64,000 nt of DNA from Actinomycetospora callitridis (GTDB taxonomy: Bacteria; Actinomycetota; Actinomycetes; Mycobacteriales; Pseudonocardiaceae), in the NCBI RefSeq assembly GCF_028737265.1, contig NZ_JAQZAK010000013.1, positions 1 through 64,000 of the forward strand, given 5' to 3'. Each line of letters opens with the position of its first letter. Positions within the stretch are counted from its first letter, which is position 1. Made by a program: the position numbers and the translations under genes. The notes beneath the pieces are model-generated. The model saw only the letters and a list, made by a program, of their open reading frames with translations, had not been told where the DNA came from and did not search any database. Below, piece by piece: positions 54,019 to 62,721 of the stretch.

Positions 54019-55494
54019 TCAGCCGAGCTGGAAGGGGTCGCGGGTGCCGCCGGTGAGCTCCACGAACACGGACTTGTTCTCCGTGTACTCGTTGATCGCG
54101 TCGACGCCGTTCTCGCGTCCGATGCCGCTCGAACCGAAGCCACCGAAGGGCATGTTCGGCGCGATCACGCGGTAGGCGTTGATCCAGACGGTGCCCGCGC
54201 GCAGGCCCGCCGCGACGCGGTGGGCGCGATGCACGTCCTTGGTCCACACGGCGCCGGCGAGGCCGTAGGGCGTGTCGTTGGCGAGCTTGAGGGCCTCGTC
54301 CTCGTCGGTGAACGTGTAGGCGGCCAGCACCGGCCCGAACACCTCCTCGCGGACCACGGTGTTCTCCGGGGTGACGCCGGTGATGACGGTCGGGCGGACG
54401 AACAGCCCGCCGCGCTCGTCGGGCCCGCCGCCGGAGGCGAAGGTGGCGCCCTCGTCCGCGGCCCCGCGCAGGTAGCCCAGCACCTTCTCGTACTGCGGCC
54501 GGTTGGCCACCGGGCCCATCTCGGTGGCGGTCTCCGTGGGGTCGCCGAGCACGATCGCCTCGGCACGGGCGGCCACCTTCTCCACCAGGGCGTCGTGCAC
54601 GTCCGCGTGGACGATGAGCCGGGAGCCGGCCATGCACGTCTGCCCGGTGGCGGCGAAGACGCCGGCGACCAGCCCGTTGGCGGCCGCGTCGAGATCGGCG
54701 TCGGGGAACACGATCTGGGGTGACTTGCCGCCCAGCTCGAGCGTGACCCGGTTGATGTTGGCTCCGGCCGCCTGGGCGATCTTCGCGCCGGTCGCGGTCG
54801 ATCCGGTGAAGGCGATCTTGTCGAGGCCGGGGTGCGCGGCGAGCGCCTCGCCGGTGGCGCGGTCCCAGCCGGTCACGACGTTCAGCACCCCGGCGGGGAG
54901 GCCGGCCTCGTGGAGGATCTCCGCGAACGCCACCGTCGAGGCGGGGGAGTGCTCGGACGGTTTGACCACCATCGTGCAGCCCGCCGCCAGCGCCGGGGCC
55001 AGCTTGAACGTGAGCAGCAGCAGGGGCGAGTTCCACGGCGTGATGGCGCCGACCACGCCGACCGGCTCGCGCTGGGTGTAGCCGAAGTAGTTCGGGTTGA
55101 CCGGGGGCACGGTGCGGCCCTCGACCTTGTCCGCCAGGCCGGCGAAGTAGTAGTACCACTGCGGCAGGCTGGTCAGCTGCCCGCGCATCTCGCGCAGCAG
55201 CTTCCCGGAGTCGTTGACCTCGAGGCGGGCCAGGCGCTCGGCGTTCGCCGCGATGGCGTCGCCGCACCGCCGGATGACCGCGGAGCGCTGGAAGCCCGTC
55301 ATCCGCCCCCATTCGCCCTCGAAGGCCGTCCGGGCCGCGGCGACGGCCTCGTCGACGTCTTCGGGGCGGCCGTCGGCGAGGCGCGCCCAGGGTGTCCCGG
55401 AATAGGGATTCTCCGACTCGAACGTGCCCCCGGCGCCGGCCGCGACGGATTTACCGTTGATGAAGAGGCCGAATTCCTCCAGCGATGTCGTCAT
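54019..55494 (-). CDS. NAD(P)-dependent aldehyde dehydrogenase
   Basis: A 491-residue member of the aldehyde dehydrogenase superfamily. The catalytic Cys is in GQTCMAGSRL and the general-base Glu is in VTLELGGKSPQ. The NAD-binding loop FTGSTATG and the early ITPWNSPLLLLTFKLAPAL are present. It is followed by the LLM gene 38 bp downstream, so the two are probably co-transcribed. The divergent AraC gene begins 270 bp upstream. Confidence 0.92.
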   Translation of the reverse strand: MTTSLEEFGLFINGKSVAAGAGGTFESENPYSGTPWARLADGRPEDVDEAVAAARTAFEGEWGRMTGFQRSAVIRRCGDAIAANAERLARLEVNDSGKLLREMRGQLTSLPQWYYYFAGLADKVEGRTVPPVNPNYFGYTQREPVGVVGAITPWNSPLLLLTFKLAPALAAGCTMVVKPSEHSPASTVAFAEILHEAGLPAGVLNVVTGWDRATGEALAAHPGLDKIAFTGSTATGAKIAQAAGANINRVTLELGGKSPQIVFPDADLDAAANGLVAGVFAATGQTCMAGSRLIVHADVHDALVEKVAARAEAIVLGDPTETATEMGPVANRPQYEKVLGYLRGAADEGATFASGGGPDERGGLFVRPTVITGVTPENTVVREEVFGPVLAAYTFTDEDEALKLANDTPYGLAGAVWTKDVHRAHRVAAGLRAGTVWINAYRVIAPNMPFGGFGSSGIGRENGVDAINEYTENKSVFVELTGGTRDPFQLG

Positions 55495-55764
55495 CGACGT
55501 TCCTCCTCGGTGTCGGTCCCGCCGATTCGTCGGTCGGCGGATGAGATGCGGTCGACGCTAATGAGGGGGAGGGATCCGTCGATATCCGCGAACAGCAGGT
55601 CCCGATCCCTTCCGTGCGCCCCGTGTCCGAGCGCACCGGGGGAGGGGCCGGTCGTGCACCCAACGGATGGCGGGCCGCGCTCTGCGGCTGTTCGCCGCCG
55701 CGAGACGCCCCTACGGTTCTCGGTAGCGGGACCTCGCCGCGGCACGAGGAGGTGTCGACGACGC
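55495..55764. promoter_or_regulatory. Divergent promoter region (aldehyde dehydrogenase / AraC)
   Basis: This 270-bp gap separates the divergent ALDH-LLM operon and the araC-type gene. It should carry both promoters and the AraC-type binding sites. No clear repeat or -35/-10 pair was found by eye. Confidence 0.35.
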
Positions 55765-56775
55765 ATGTTGATCCGTAGTGACGACGAGTCCGGCGCGGCG
55801 CCCGGGCGACTGGCCGGGCACGCGGTGCTCGACACCAGGCACCTCGACGAGGCCCGCGAGGCCGTCGCCCGCGTCTACCTCGCCCACGACCTCCGGGCGC
55901 CCACGGGCGACATCGCGATGACGCTCAACGCCACCTCCGACCGGCTCTTCACCTTCGGCTACCTGACCTACCAGGCACCGGCGACGCTGGTGATGCCGCC
56001 GACCGAGGACAACTACCACGTCAACCTGACGATCGCCGGCGCGACGAACGGCGAGCGCTCGGACGGGACCCGGGGCGTCACGGCGGCGGGCCGGTCGGGC
56101 CTGGTGCTGCTCCCGCACCACACGACCACCGTGCACTGGTCCGCCGACGCCGAGCAGTGGCACCTCAAGATTCCCCGGTCGACGTTGGAGTCGCACCTGG
56201 GCGACCAGCTCGGACGTCCCGTCCACGACGTCGTCGACTTCGACTTCGGCGTCGACCTCACCACGCCGGTCGGCCGCACGCTGCTGTCATCGGTCGAGTT
56301 CCTGGCGCGCGAGCTCGACCGGCCCGGTGGCCTCGGGGAGATGCCTCTGGCGCGCGAGCAGCTCGAGGCCTTCATCGTCACCCAGCTCCTGCACGCCGGC
56401 CGCCACCGCTACAGCGACGCGCTCGCCGCGCCCGCGGACCCCGTGCGCCGCGGTCGACTGGGGCCCGTGCTCGAGTACATGGAGCAGCACGCCGACGAGC
56501 CGCTCACGCCCCAGGAGCTCGCCCGGGTCGGGTGCCTGAGCGTGCGCACCCTGCACGCCACGTTCCAGCAGGAGCTCGGGGAGTCCCCGATGAGCTACCT
56601 GCGACGCCTGCGCCTCGACCACGTCCGCGCCGAGCTCCTGCGTGCGCACCCCGCCGACGTGCAGGTCACCGAGGTGGCGCTGCGCTGGGGCTTCCTGCAC
56701 CAGAGCCGTTTCGCCCAGCAGTACCGCGAGCGCTTCGGCGAGCTGCCGCGCGACACGCTCCGCGCGCGCGGCTAA
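55765..56775 (+). CDS. AraC family transcriptional regulator
   Basis: A 336-residue regulator. The N-terminal half is an AraC-binding-like (cupin-type) domain. The C-terminal half has two helix-turn-helix motifs (LTPQELARVGCLSVRTLHATFQ and VTEVALRWGFLHQSRFAQQY). The ATG at 55765 is preferred; an upstream frame is an aldehyde dehydrogenase shadow. The stop overlaps the convergent flavin reductase stop by 3 nt. The divergent ALDH-LLM operon is the likely target. Confidence 0.9.
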   Translation: MLIRSDDESGAAPGRLAGHAVLDTRHLDEAREAVARVYLAHDLRAPTGDIAMTLNATSDRLFTFGYLTYQAPATLVMPPTEDNYHVNLTIAGATNGERSDGTRGVTAAGRSGLVLLPHHTTTVHWSADAEQWHLKIPRSTLESHLGDQLGRPVHDVVDFDFGVDLTTPVGRTLLSSVEFLARELDRPGGLGEMPLAREQLEAFIVTQLLHAGRHRYSDALAAPADPVRRGRLGPVLEYMEQHADEPLTPQELARVGCLSVRTLHATFQQELGESPMSYLRRLRLDHVRAELLRAHPADVQVTEVALRWGFLHQSRFAQQYRERFGELPRDTLRARG

Positions 56776-57284
56776 GCCCGCTCCCCGCCCTCGAGGACGC
56801 CGTACGCACCGCGGTGGAAGAGCAGCGGAGCGAGAGTCGGATCGGCGTCGAGGGACCGGACCCGACCGACGACGATCGTGTGGTCGCCGCCCGGGAACTC
56901 CTCGTGCAGGGTGCAGTCGACCCAGGCGACCACCCCGTCGAGGCGCGGAGCGCCGGAGGGCGCGGGCGACCAGGTCACTCCGGCGTACTTGTCGGTGCCC
57001 GACCGCGCGAAGGCGGTGCTCAGGTCACGGTGGTCGTCGGCCAGCACGTTGACGCAGAAGTGCCCGGTCTCCCGGATGCGGGGCCAGGTGCTCGAGGTCC
57101 GGGCGGGCGAGAACGAGACGAGCGGCGGGTCGAGCGAGAGCGAGCTGAACGACTGGCAGGTGAATCCGGCGGGCCCCTCCGGGGTCATCGCGGTGATCAC
57201 GACGATTCCCGAGGCGAAATGGCCGAGCACGTGGCGCAGGTGCACGGATTCGATGCGGGTCGTGTCCGTCGAGAGCGCGTCCAT
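56772..57284 (-). CDS. Flavin reductase (NAD(P)H:FMN type)
   Basis: A 170-residue flavin reductase-like domain protein. Conserved segments are HFASGIVVITAMTPEGPAGF, FSSLSLDPPLVSFSPA and FCVNVLADDHRDLSTAFAR. It delivers reduced FMN to two-component monooxygenases, here presumably the LLM enzyme 3 kb away. The ATG at 57284 gives the family-typical N-terminus. It is convergent with the araC gene (overlapping stops) and divergent from ribBA. Confidence 0.9.
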   Translation of the reverse strand: MDALSTDTTRIESVHLRHVLGHFASGIVVITAMTPEGPAGFTCQSFSSLSLDPPLVSFSPARTSSTWPRIRETGHFCVNVLADDHRDLSTAFARSGTDKYAGVTWSPAPSGAPRLDGVVAWVDCTLHEEFPGGDHTIVVGRVRSLDADPTLAPLLFHRGAYGVLEGGERA

Positions 57285-57457
57285 GACCGCAAAAGTAGAT
57301 CCGGGCGTCGGGCCGGGACTATCCGCGGACGGCCGCGTCGTATCCGAAAAGGGCGGGTGGCATGGATCGGTCAACGGTCGGCGCGCAACGGATGGTGGCG
57401 GGCGCATGCCCTTTCCTAGCGTCGCTGCACGAACCCGCCGCGCGAGAGGACTCCGCC

Positions 57458-58729
57458 ATGGACCACACCGCACCGCAGCCCGGTACGCCCGTCGCCGAGC
57501 TGCCGTCGACGACGTCGGTGCAGCGCGCGGTCGCGGCGCTCGCCGCGGGCCGGATGGTGGTCGTGACCGACGACGCCGAGCGCGAGGACGAGGGCGACCT
57601 CGTCGTGGCGGCCGACGCCGTGACGCCCGCCCAGCTCGCGTTCGTCGTCCGCCACACCACCGGCATCGTGTGCACCCCGATGACGGGGGAGCGGGCCGAC
57701 GCCCTCGGGCTGCCACCCATGGTCGCGGCGAACGGCGACCCCCACGCCACCGCCTTCACCGTGACCGTCGACCACGAGGGCACCGGCACCGGCGTCTCGG
57801 CCGCCGACCGGGCACGCACCATCGCCGCGCTCGCCGACCCGGGGACCCGTCCCGAGGAGCTGCGGCGTCCCGGTCACGTCTTCCCCCTCCGCGCCCGCGA
57901 CGGCGGTGTCCTCGTCCGGGCGGGCCACACGGAGGCCGCGGTGGACCTGCTCCGGCTCGCCGGCCGCGCGCCGGTCGGGGTCATCGGCGAGATCGTCGAC
58001 GACCACGGCGGCATGATGCGCGGGGCGGCGCTGGCCCGGTTCGCGGCCGAGCACGATCTGCCGGTCGTCGCGATCGCCGACCTGGTGCGCCACCGCCGCG
58101 CCACCGAGACCTTCGTCGAGCGCGTGGCGACCTCCGCGATGCCGACCGCGTTCGGCCCCTTCCGCGCCGTCGCCTACCGCTCCACGGTCGACGGCACCGA
58201 GCACCTCGCGCTGGTCCACGGCGACGCGGCGGCCGCCGGCCGGGCGCCACGAGGTGCTCTCGTGCGGGTGCACAGCGAGTGCCTGACCGGCGACATCCTC
58301 GGCTCCCTGCGCTGCGACTGCGGGGCGCAGTTCGAGCAGGCGCTGCGCGCGATCACCGCCGAGGGCGCCGGGGTCCTGGTCTACCTGCGGGGACACGAAG
58401 GTCGTGGCATCGGCCTGGCGCACAAGATCCGTGCCTACGCGTTGCAGGACGCCGGCTTGGACACCGTCGACGCCAACATCGCCCAGGGCCTGCCCGTCGA
58501 CACCCGCAGCTACGGCACCGGCGCACAGATCCTCGCCGACCTCGGGGTCTCCCGGCTCCGGCTCATCACCAACAACCCGGCGAAGTACACCGGTCTCGCG
58601 GGCTACGGCCTCGAGATCCTCGAGCGGGTCGGCCTCCCCGCGGCCGTGGGCCCGGACAACCTGCGCTATCTCCGGACCAAGCACGAGCGCCTGGGCCACC
58701 TCATGGCGCTGGGTGGCGCGATCTCCTGA
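57458..58729 (+). CDS. ribBA: Bifunctional RibBA (DHBP synthase / GTP cyclohydrolase II)
   Basis: A 423-residue fusion. The N-terminal DHBP synthase part has DDAEREDEGDLVVAA, and DDHGGMMRG later. The C-terminal GTP cyclohydrolase II part has the zinc Cys in ECLTGDILGSLRCDCG and the segment YLRGHEGRGIGLAHK. It makes two riboflavin precursors from ribulose-5-phosphate and GTP. GAGAGGA precedes the ATG. No ribC, ribD or ribH lies nearby. A position beside an FMN-dependent oxidation cluster suggests it supplies flavin, which is inference. Confidence 0.93.
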   Translation: MDHTAPQPGTPVAELPSTTSVQRAVAALAAGRMVVVTDDAEREDEGDLVVAADAVTPAQLAFVVRHTTGIVCTPMTGERADALGLPPMVAANGDPHATAFTVTVDHEGTGTGVSAADRARTIAALADPGTRPEELRRPGHVFPLRARDGGVLVRAGHTEAAVDLLRLAGRAPVGVIGEIVDDHGGMMRGAALARFAAEHDLPVVAIADLVRHRRATETFVERVATSAMPTAFGPFRAVAYRSTVDGTEHLALVHGDAAAAGRAPRGALVRVHSECLTGDILGSLRCDCGAQFEQALRAITAEGAGVLVYLRGHEGRGIGLAHKIRAYALQDAGLDTVDANIAQGLPVDTRSYGTGAQILADLGVSRLRLITNNPAKYTGLAGYGLEILERVGLPAAVGPDNLRYLRTKHERLGHLMALGGAIS

Positions 58730-58802
58730 GCGCGGCCTGCTCGCTCCCACTGCAGGAGCCGCCCTCCAGGTCTGAGCGACCCTCCCCACGAAGGTCCCGA
58801 CC

Positions 58803-58830
58803 TTGACCAGCGGACGGCCCGGAGTACCGT
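58803..58830 (+). promoter_or_regulatory. Promoter of the PEP-utilising enzyme gene
   Basis: TTGACC (58803-58808) and TACCGT (58825-58830) are separated by 16 bp and fit -35 and -10 boxes. The -10 ends exactly 10 bp before a leader motif (58841-58862) that is repeated at the same distance after the CACAAT box upstream of the slipin gene. Confidence 0.5.
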
Positions 58831-58840
58831 CCGACCCGGT

Positions 58841-58862
58841 GTGCCGGGAAGCCTGGTCGGCG
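58841..58862 (+). promoter_or_regulatory. 5' leader element, copy 1
   Basis: GTGCCGGGAAGCCTGGTCGG plus CG lies between the promoter and the ATG at 58895. It can fold with GCCG/CGGC as outer stem and GG-GAAG-CC as inner stem. Copy 2 (61449-61470) differs by one base, which turns a G-C pair to G-U. The conserved spacing from the -10 box puts the element at the very start of the RNA. This is a candidate cis-acting RNA element. Confidence 0.45.
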
Positions 58863-58894
58863 TTTCTGTCGGAGATCCCGGATGGAGCGCACCC

Positions 58895-61363
58895 ATGGCC
58901 ACCCTCACCGTCGGCCGGACCGTCGTCGATCTGGTCGAGGTGGACCCGAAGCGACCCGACCTCGTCGGCGGCAAGGCCGCGGGACTCGCGGCACTGATCC
59001 GCAGCGGCGAGCGCGTGCCGTCGGGGTTCTGCGTCACGGCTCCGGCTCAGGAGGGGGCGGGGGATGCCGTCGGAGAGGCGGTGCGCCGGGAGATCGTGGA
59101 GGCCTACCGGCGTCTCGGTGCGGGGCCGGTCGCGGTGCGGTCGAGCGCGACCGCCGAGGACCTGCCGCACGCCAGCTTCGCCGGTCAGCACGAGACCGTC
59201 CTCGACGTCCGGGGCGCGGACGCGCTGATCGACGCCGTGGAGCGGTGCTGGGCGTCGTTGTCCAGCGATCGCGCCATCGCCTACCGCGAGGCGACGCCCG
59301 TCGGCGGGCCGGTGGCGATGGGCGTCGTGGTGCAGCGCATGGTGGAGCCGTCCGTGGCCGGCGTGCTGTTCACCGCCAACCCGATCACCGGGTGCCGCAC
59401 GGAGATGGTCGTCGACGCCGTGCCCGGGCTCGGGGACGCCGTCGTCGACGGCAGCGTGACCGCGGACCACTACGTCCTGCCGCAGGGGGAGCCGGTCGAG
59501 GATTCGGGCGGGTGCCTGGACCCGCACCGGCTCGCGGAGCTGCGGGTCGCCGGCGAGCGGCTGCAGCGCCTCACCGGCGCGCCCCAGGACGCCGAGTGGG
59601 CCTTCGACCGCGACGGCGTGCTCTGGCTGCTCCAGAGCAGGGCGATCACCACGTTGTTCCCGCTGCCCCGGGATCCCCGCCCCGGCGACCGCGTCTACCT
59701 CGAGGCCGGGCACATGCAGGGCATGCTGCGGCCGTTCACGCCGATGGGCATGTCCGCGATGCGGGTCGCGACGGCGCAGTACCTGGAGAGCGTCGGCGTC
59801 CCGAGCGACCCCTTCGGCCACCCCCTGATCGTCGACGTGGCCGGACGCATGTACCTCGACCTGACCGGGGTGGTCCGCTACGGCCGCGCCCGGACCAGGC
59901 TCCCCGCCGCGATGACGATCTACGGGCCACGCGTGACCGCAGCCCTCGAGCGCGTACTGGAGGACCCCCGTTTCGCGCCGGTGCGGGGCCGGCCCTTCCG
60001 GTGGCGCTCGGTGGCGCCGGTCGCCGCCCGGGTGGCGCCGGGCCTGATCGTCGGGCTGGTCGGGGCCCTCGCGCGCCCGGGTCGCGCCCGTGCCCGGGCG
60101 ATGCGCGCGGCCACGCAGGTCCGGCACGAGAGCCGGCCGCCGGAGGGGCTCACCGCGGCCGCCGACCGCGTCCGGTTCGCGATGGCGGTCCAGGGCGCCT
60201 TCATGCGCGCCGGGATGGGCGAGATGCTCGGGCCGATCTACGCGATGATGGTCTGCCGATCGGCGGCGCTGGCCCTGCTCGCGGGGGTGGCCACCGAGAG
60301 CGAGGTCGACGAGACCCTGCGGGGGATGCCGCACAACGTCACCACCGAGATGGACCTGGCGCTGTGGCGGCTGTCCACGGACGCGCGCGCACACCGCGAG
60401 CTGCTCCTCGCGACCCCGCCCGCCGAGCTCGCCGCCCGCTACCGCGCCGGGGCGCTGCCCGACCTCGGGCTCGAAGGGTTCCTGGGCCGGTACGGGCACC
60501 GCAGCGCCGCGGAGATCGACGTCGGCGTGCCGCGCTGGAGCGAGGACCCGACGCCCGTGTTCGCCGCGATCGCGAACTACCTGCGACTCACCGATCCCGC
60601 CCAGGCACCGGATCGGCGCTTCGCCGCCGCGTCCCGCGAGGCGGAGGCGAAGATCGACGAACTGGTGCGCCGCGCCCGCCGCACCCGCCCGGTCCGGGCC
60701 GTCGGTGCCGCGTTCTTCCTCCGCCGGTCCCGTGCTCTCGCCGGGCTGCGCGAGCTGCCCAAGTTCGCGTGGCTCCACGCCTTCGCCGAGATGCGCCGCC
60801 AGCTCCTCGCGGTGGGGGAGGAGCTCCACGGGCACGGGCTGCTGGACCGGGCCGACGACATCATGTTCCTCGATCTCCGGGAGGCCCTCGACGCCGTCGC
60901 CGGCGTCGACCTGCGGTCGCCCGTCGCCGACCGGCGCAGCGAGTACGTGCGGGAGACCGCACGGCGCAGCGTCCCCGGGCTCCTGCTCTCCGACGGCACC
61001 GTCCCCGAAGCGCTCGCCCCCCTCGGCCCGGCCGCGGACGGGAGCCTCGTCGGGGCCGCCGCCGCACCGGGTGTCGCCACCGGACGGGCGCGCGTCGTGC
61101 TCGACCCCACCGATGCCCACGTCGAGCCGGGGGAGATTCTCGTCGCGCCGACCACGGACCCCGGCTGGACGCCCCTGTTCATGACGATCGGCGGGCTCGT
61201 CACCGAGACCGGGTCACCCATGGCCCACGGCCCGACGGTGGCCCGCGAGTACGGCATCCCCGCCGTCATCTGTGTCCGCGACGCCACCCAGCTGATCAGG
61301 ACCGGGCAGGTCGTGCGCATCGACGGCGCCGCGGGCACCGTCGTCGTCGAGGAGCCCGGCTGA
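58895..61363 (+). CDS. PEP-utilising phosphotransferase, rifampin phosphotransferase-like
   Basis: An 822-residue protein. The N-terminal ATP-grasp domain of PPDK/PEP synthase type has GGKAAGLAAL, VAVRSSATAEDLPHASFAGQ and the segment FTANPITG. A large middle domain follows (about 320-720). The C-terminal phosphohistidine swivel domain has the catalytic His778 in GSPMAHGPTVAREYGIPAV. The overall plan and length match rifampin phosphotransferase rather than PEP synthase, which lacks this domain order. Activity on rifamycins is possible but not shown by the sequence. GGAG supports the ATG at 58895. Confidence 0.85.
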   Translation: MATLTVGRTVVDLVEVDPKRPDLVGGKAAGLAALIRSGERVPSGFCVTAPAQEGAGDAVGEAVRREIVEAYRRLGAGPVAVRSSATAEDLPHASFAGQHETVLDVRGADALIDAVERCWASLSSDRAIAYREATPVGGPVAMGVVVQRMVEPSVAGVLFTANPITGCRTEMVVDAVPGLGDAVVDGSVTADHYVLPQGEPVEDSGGCLDPHRLAELRVAGERLQRLTGAPQDAEWAFDRDGVLWLLQSRAITTLFPLPRDPRPGDRVYLEAGHMQGMLRPFTPMGMSAMRVATAQYLESVGVPSDPFGHPLIVDVAGRMYLDLTGVVRYGRARTRLPAAMTIYGPRVTAALERVLEDPRFAPVRGRPFRWRSVAPVAARVAPGLIVGLVGALARPGRARARAMRAATQVRHESRPPEGLTAAADRVRFAMAVQGAFMRAGMGEMLGPIYAMMVCRSAALALLAGVATESEVDETLRGMPHNVTTEMDLALWRLSTDARAHRELLLATPPAELAARYRAGALPDLGLEGFLGRYGHRSAAEIDVGVPRWSEDPTPVFAAIANYLRLTDPAQAPDRRFAAASREAEAKIDELVRRARRTRPVRAVGAAFFLRRSRALAGLRELPKFAWLHAFAEMRRQLLAVGEELHGHGLLDRADDIMFLDLREALDAVAGVDLRSPVADRRSEYVRETARRSVPGLLLSDGTVPEALAPLGPAADGSLVGAAAAPGVATGRARVVLDPTDAHVEPGEILVAPTTDPGWTPLFMTIGGLVTETGSPMAHGPTVAREYGIPAVICVRDATQLIRTGQVVRIDGAAGTVVVEEPG

Positions 61364-61432
61364 CCCCGGCGGCGCGTCACACGGTCTCGGCTCGACCTCC
61401 CACGCTCGGTCGCGCCATCGACACGCGACGGG

Positions 61433-61438
61433 CACAAT
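61433..61438 (+). promoter_or_regulatory. -10 box of the slipin gene
   Basis: CACAAT in the sequence GGGCACAATGGAC, which also occurs upstream of cmk (around 26762-26774), ends 10 bp before leader copy 2. The -35 is not clear. Confidence 0.4.
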
Positions 61439-61448
61439 GGACGACGGA

Positions 61449-61470
61449 GTGCCGGGAAGTCTGGTCGGCG
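61449..61470 (+). promoter_or_regulatory. 5' leader element, copy 2
   Basis: GTGCCGGGAAGTCTGGTCGG plus CG, nearly identical to 58841-58862, lies about 105 bp before the slipin ATG. The single C-to-T change is compatible with the proposed stem. Both copies lie 10 bp after their -10 boxes. Confidence 0.45.
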
Positions 61471-61574
61471 TCGCCGTTGTTGCGCGCGCCGAACGGGACG
61501 GGCCGTCTGCCTGTCCGTCCCCCTCCGGTGCGTCCCTCGACGGTGATGCCTCTGCACATCGACGGGGTGGGTTC

Positions 61575-62522
61575 ATGAACGGCGTACTGATCGTGCTCGT
61601 GCTGATCGCGGTGGTGGGACTGCTGCTGATCGCCTCGAGCGTGCGGATGGTCCAGCAGTACGAGCGGGGAGTCGTCCTCCGCTTCGGACGTCTGCTGCCC
61701 CAGGTCCGGCAGCCGGGGCTCCGGGTGATGATCCCGATCGCGGACCGCATGCGGAAGGTCCCGGTGCAGACGATCGTGCTGGACGTCCCGTCGCAGGGAA
61801 CGATCACGCAGGACAACGTGACCGTCGGGGTGGACGCGGTGGTGTACTTCCGCGTCGACGACCCGGTCCGAGCCGTGATCAACGTGGAGAACTACCTGCA
61901 GGCGACGTCGCAGGTCGCCCAGACCTCCCTGCGGTCGGTCATCGGCCGGGCCGATCTCGACACGTTGCTCTCCGACCGGGACCGCATCAACGGCGAGCTG
62001 CGCGACGTCATCGACGCTCCCACCGAGGACTGGGGGATCAGCGTCGACCGGGTGGAGATCAAGGACATCTCCCTGCCCGAAGGGATGCGCCGCTCGATGT
62101 CCCGGCAGGCCGAGGCCGAGCGCGACCGGCGCGCCCGCGTGATCAACGCCGACGGCGAGCTCCAGGCCTCGACCAAGCTGTCGCAGGCCGCCGCGGCCAT
62201 GGGCGAGACGCCCGGGGCCCTGCAGCTGCGGCTCCTCCAGACCGTCACCGACGTGGCGTCGGACAAGAACAGCACACTGGTGATGCCGTTCCCGGTGGAG
62301 CTGCTGCGCTTCTTCGAGCACGCCGGTGGCGTGTCGAGGACGGCCGGAGACGCGCCCGCGCCCCTGCGGTCGGGAGGACGCTCCACGGACGAGAGCGCGA
62401 CCGGTGAGGAGAGCGGCCTCGTCCGAGAGGGGCAGGAGCTCGGGGCCGAGCTCCCCGCGGGCGGCGACTCGCCCGCCGTCCCGGACGCCACCGATACGGC
62501 GGGACGTGCGCAGCAGACGTAG
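61575..62522 (+). CDS. Slipin/stomatin family (SPFH) membrane protein
   Basis: A 315-residue protein. One N-terminal membrane segment (LIVLVLIAVVGLLLIASS) is followed by an SPFH/band-7 domain. Typical segments are VVLRFGRLLPQVRQPGLRVMIP, VVYFRVDDP and VEIKDISLPEGMRRSMSRQAEAERDRRARVI in order (family match judged by eye). A disordered tail of about 60 residues ends the protein. Slipins form membrane-bound oligomers and influence the local lipid and protein environment. The GTG/ATG choice is the ATG at 61575 after GGGGTGGG. Confidence 0.87.
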   Translation: MNGVLIVLVLIAVVGLLLIASSVRMVQQYERGVVLRFGRLLPQVRQPGLRVMIPIADRMRKVPVQTIVLDVPSQGTITQDNVTVGVDAVVYFRVDDPVRAVINVENYLQATSQVAQTSLRSVIGRADLDTLLSDRDRINGELRDVIDAPTEDWGISVDRVEIKDISLPEGMRRSMSRQAEAERDRRARVINADGELQASTKLSQAAAAMGETPGALQLRLLQTVTDVASDKNSTLVMPFPVELLRFFEHAGGVSRTAGDAPAPLRSGGRSTDESATGEESGLVREGQELGAELPAGGDSPAVPDATDTAGRAQQT

Positions 62523-62721
62523 AGCCTCGGGCTGACGGTCGGTCGCGCTCACGTCGCGAGGCGCGACGACCGCAGCCCGTGATCGACGTCCAGCCGTCGG
62601 TGGGACGCGTTTCCGCCACCCCCGGCGTCGGCAATGTCCTGGGCGTGACCACCCTCCCGGCGCGAGCGCTCCCGGATCGCGTTGCGACACGTCGTGCGGT
62701 CGCCCCGGACGCTGCCACCTG

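Noticed and set aside
52802..55312. 836-residue minus-strand frame across LLM and aldehyde dehydrogenase
   Set aside because: The N-terminal part is a shadow of the aldehyde dehydrogenase. The LLM protein starts at 53980 after a good ribosome binding site.
57290..57457. FMN riboswitch before ribBA
   Set aside because: None of the conserved RFN segments could be found. Only a small GGGC-GCAT-GCCC hairpin is present.
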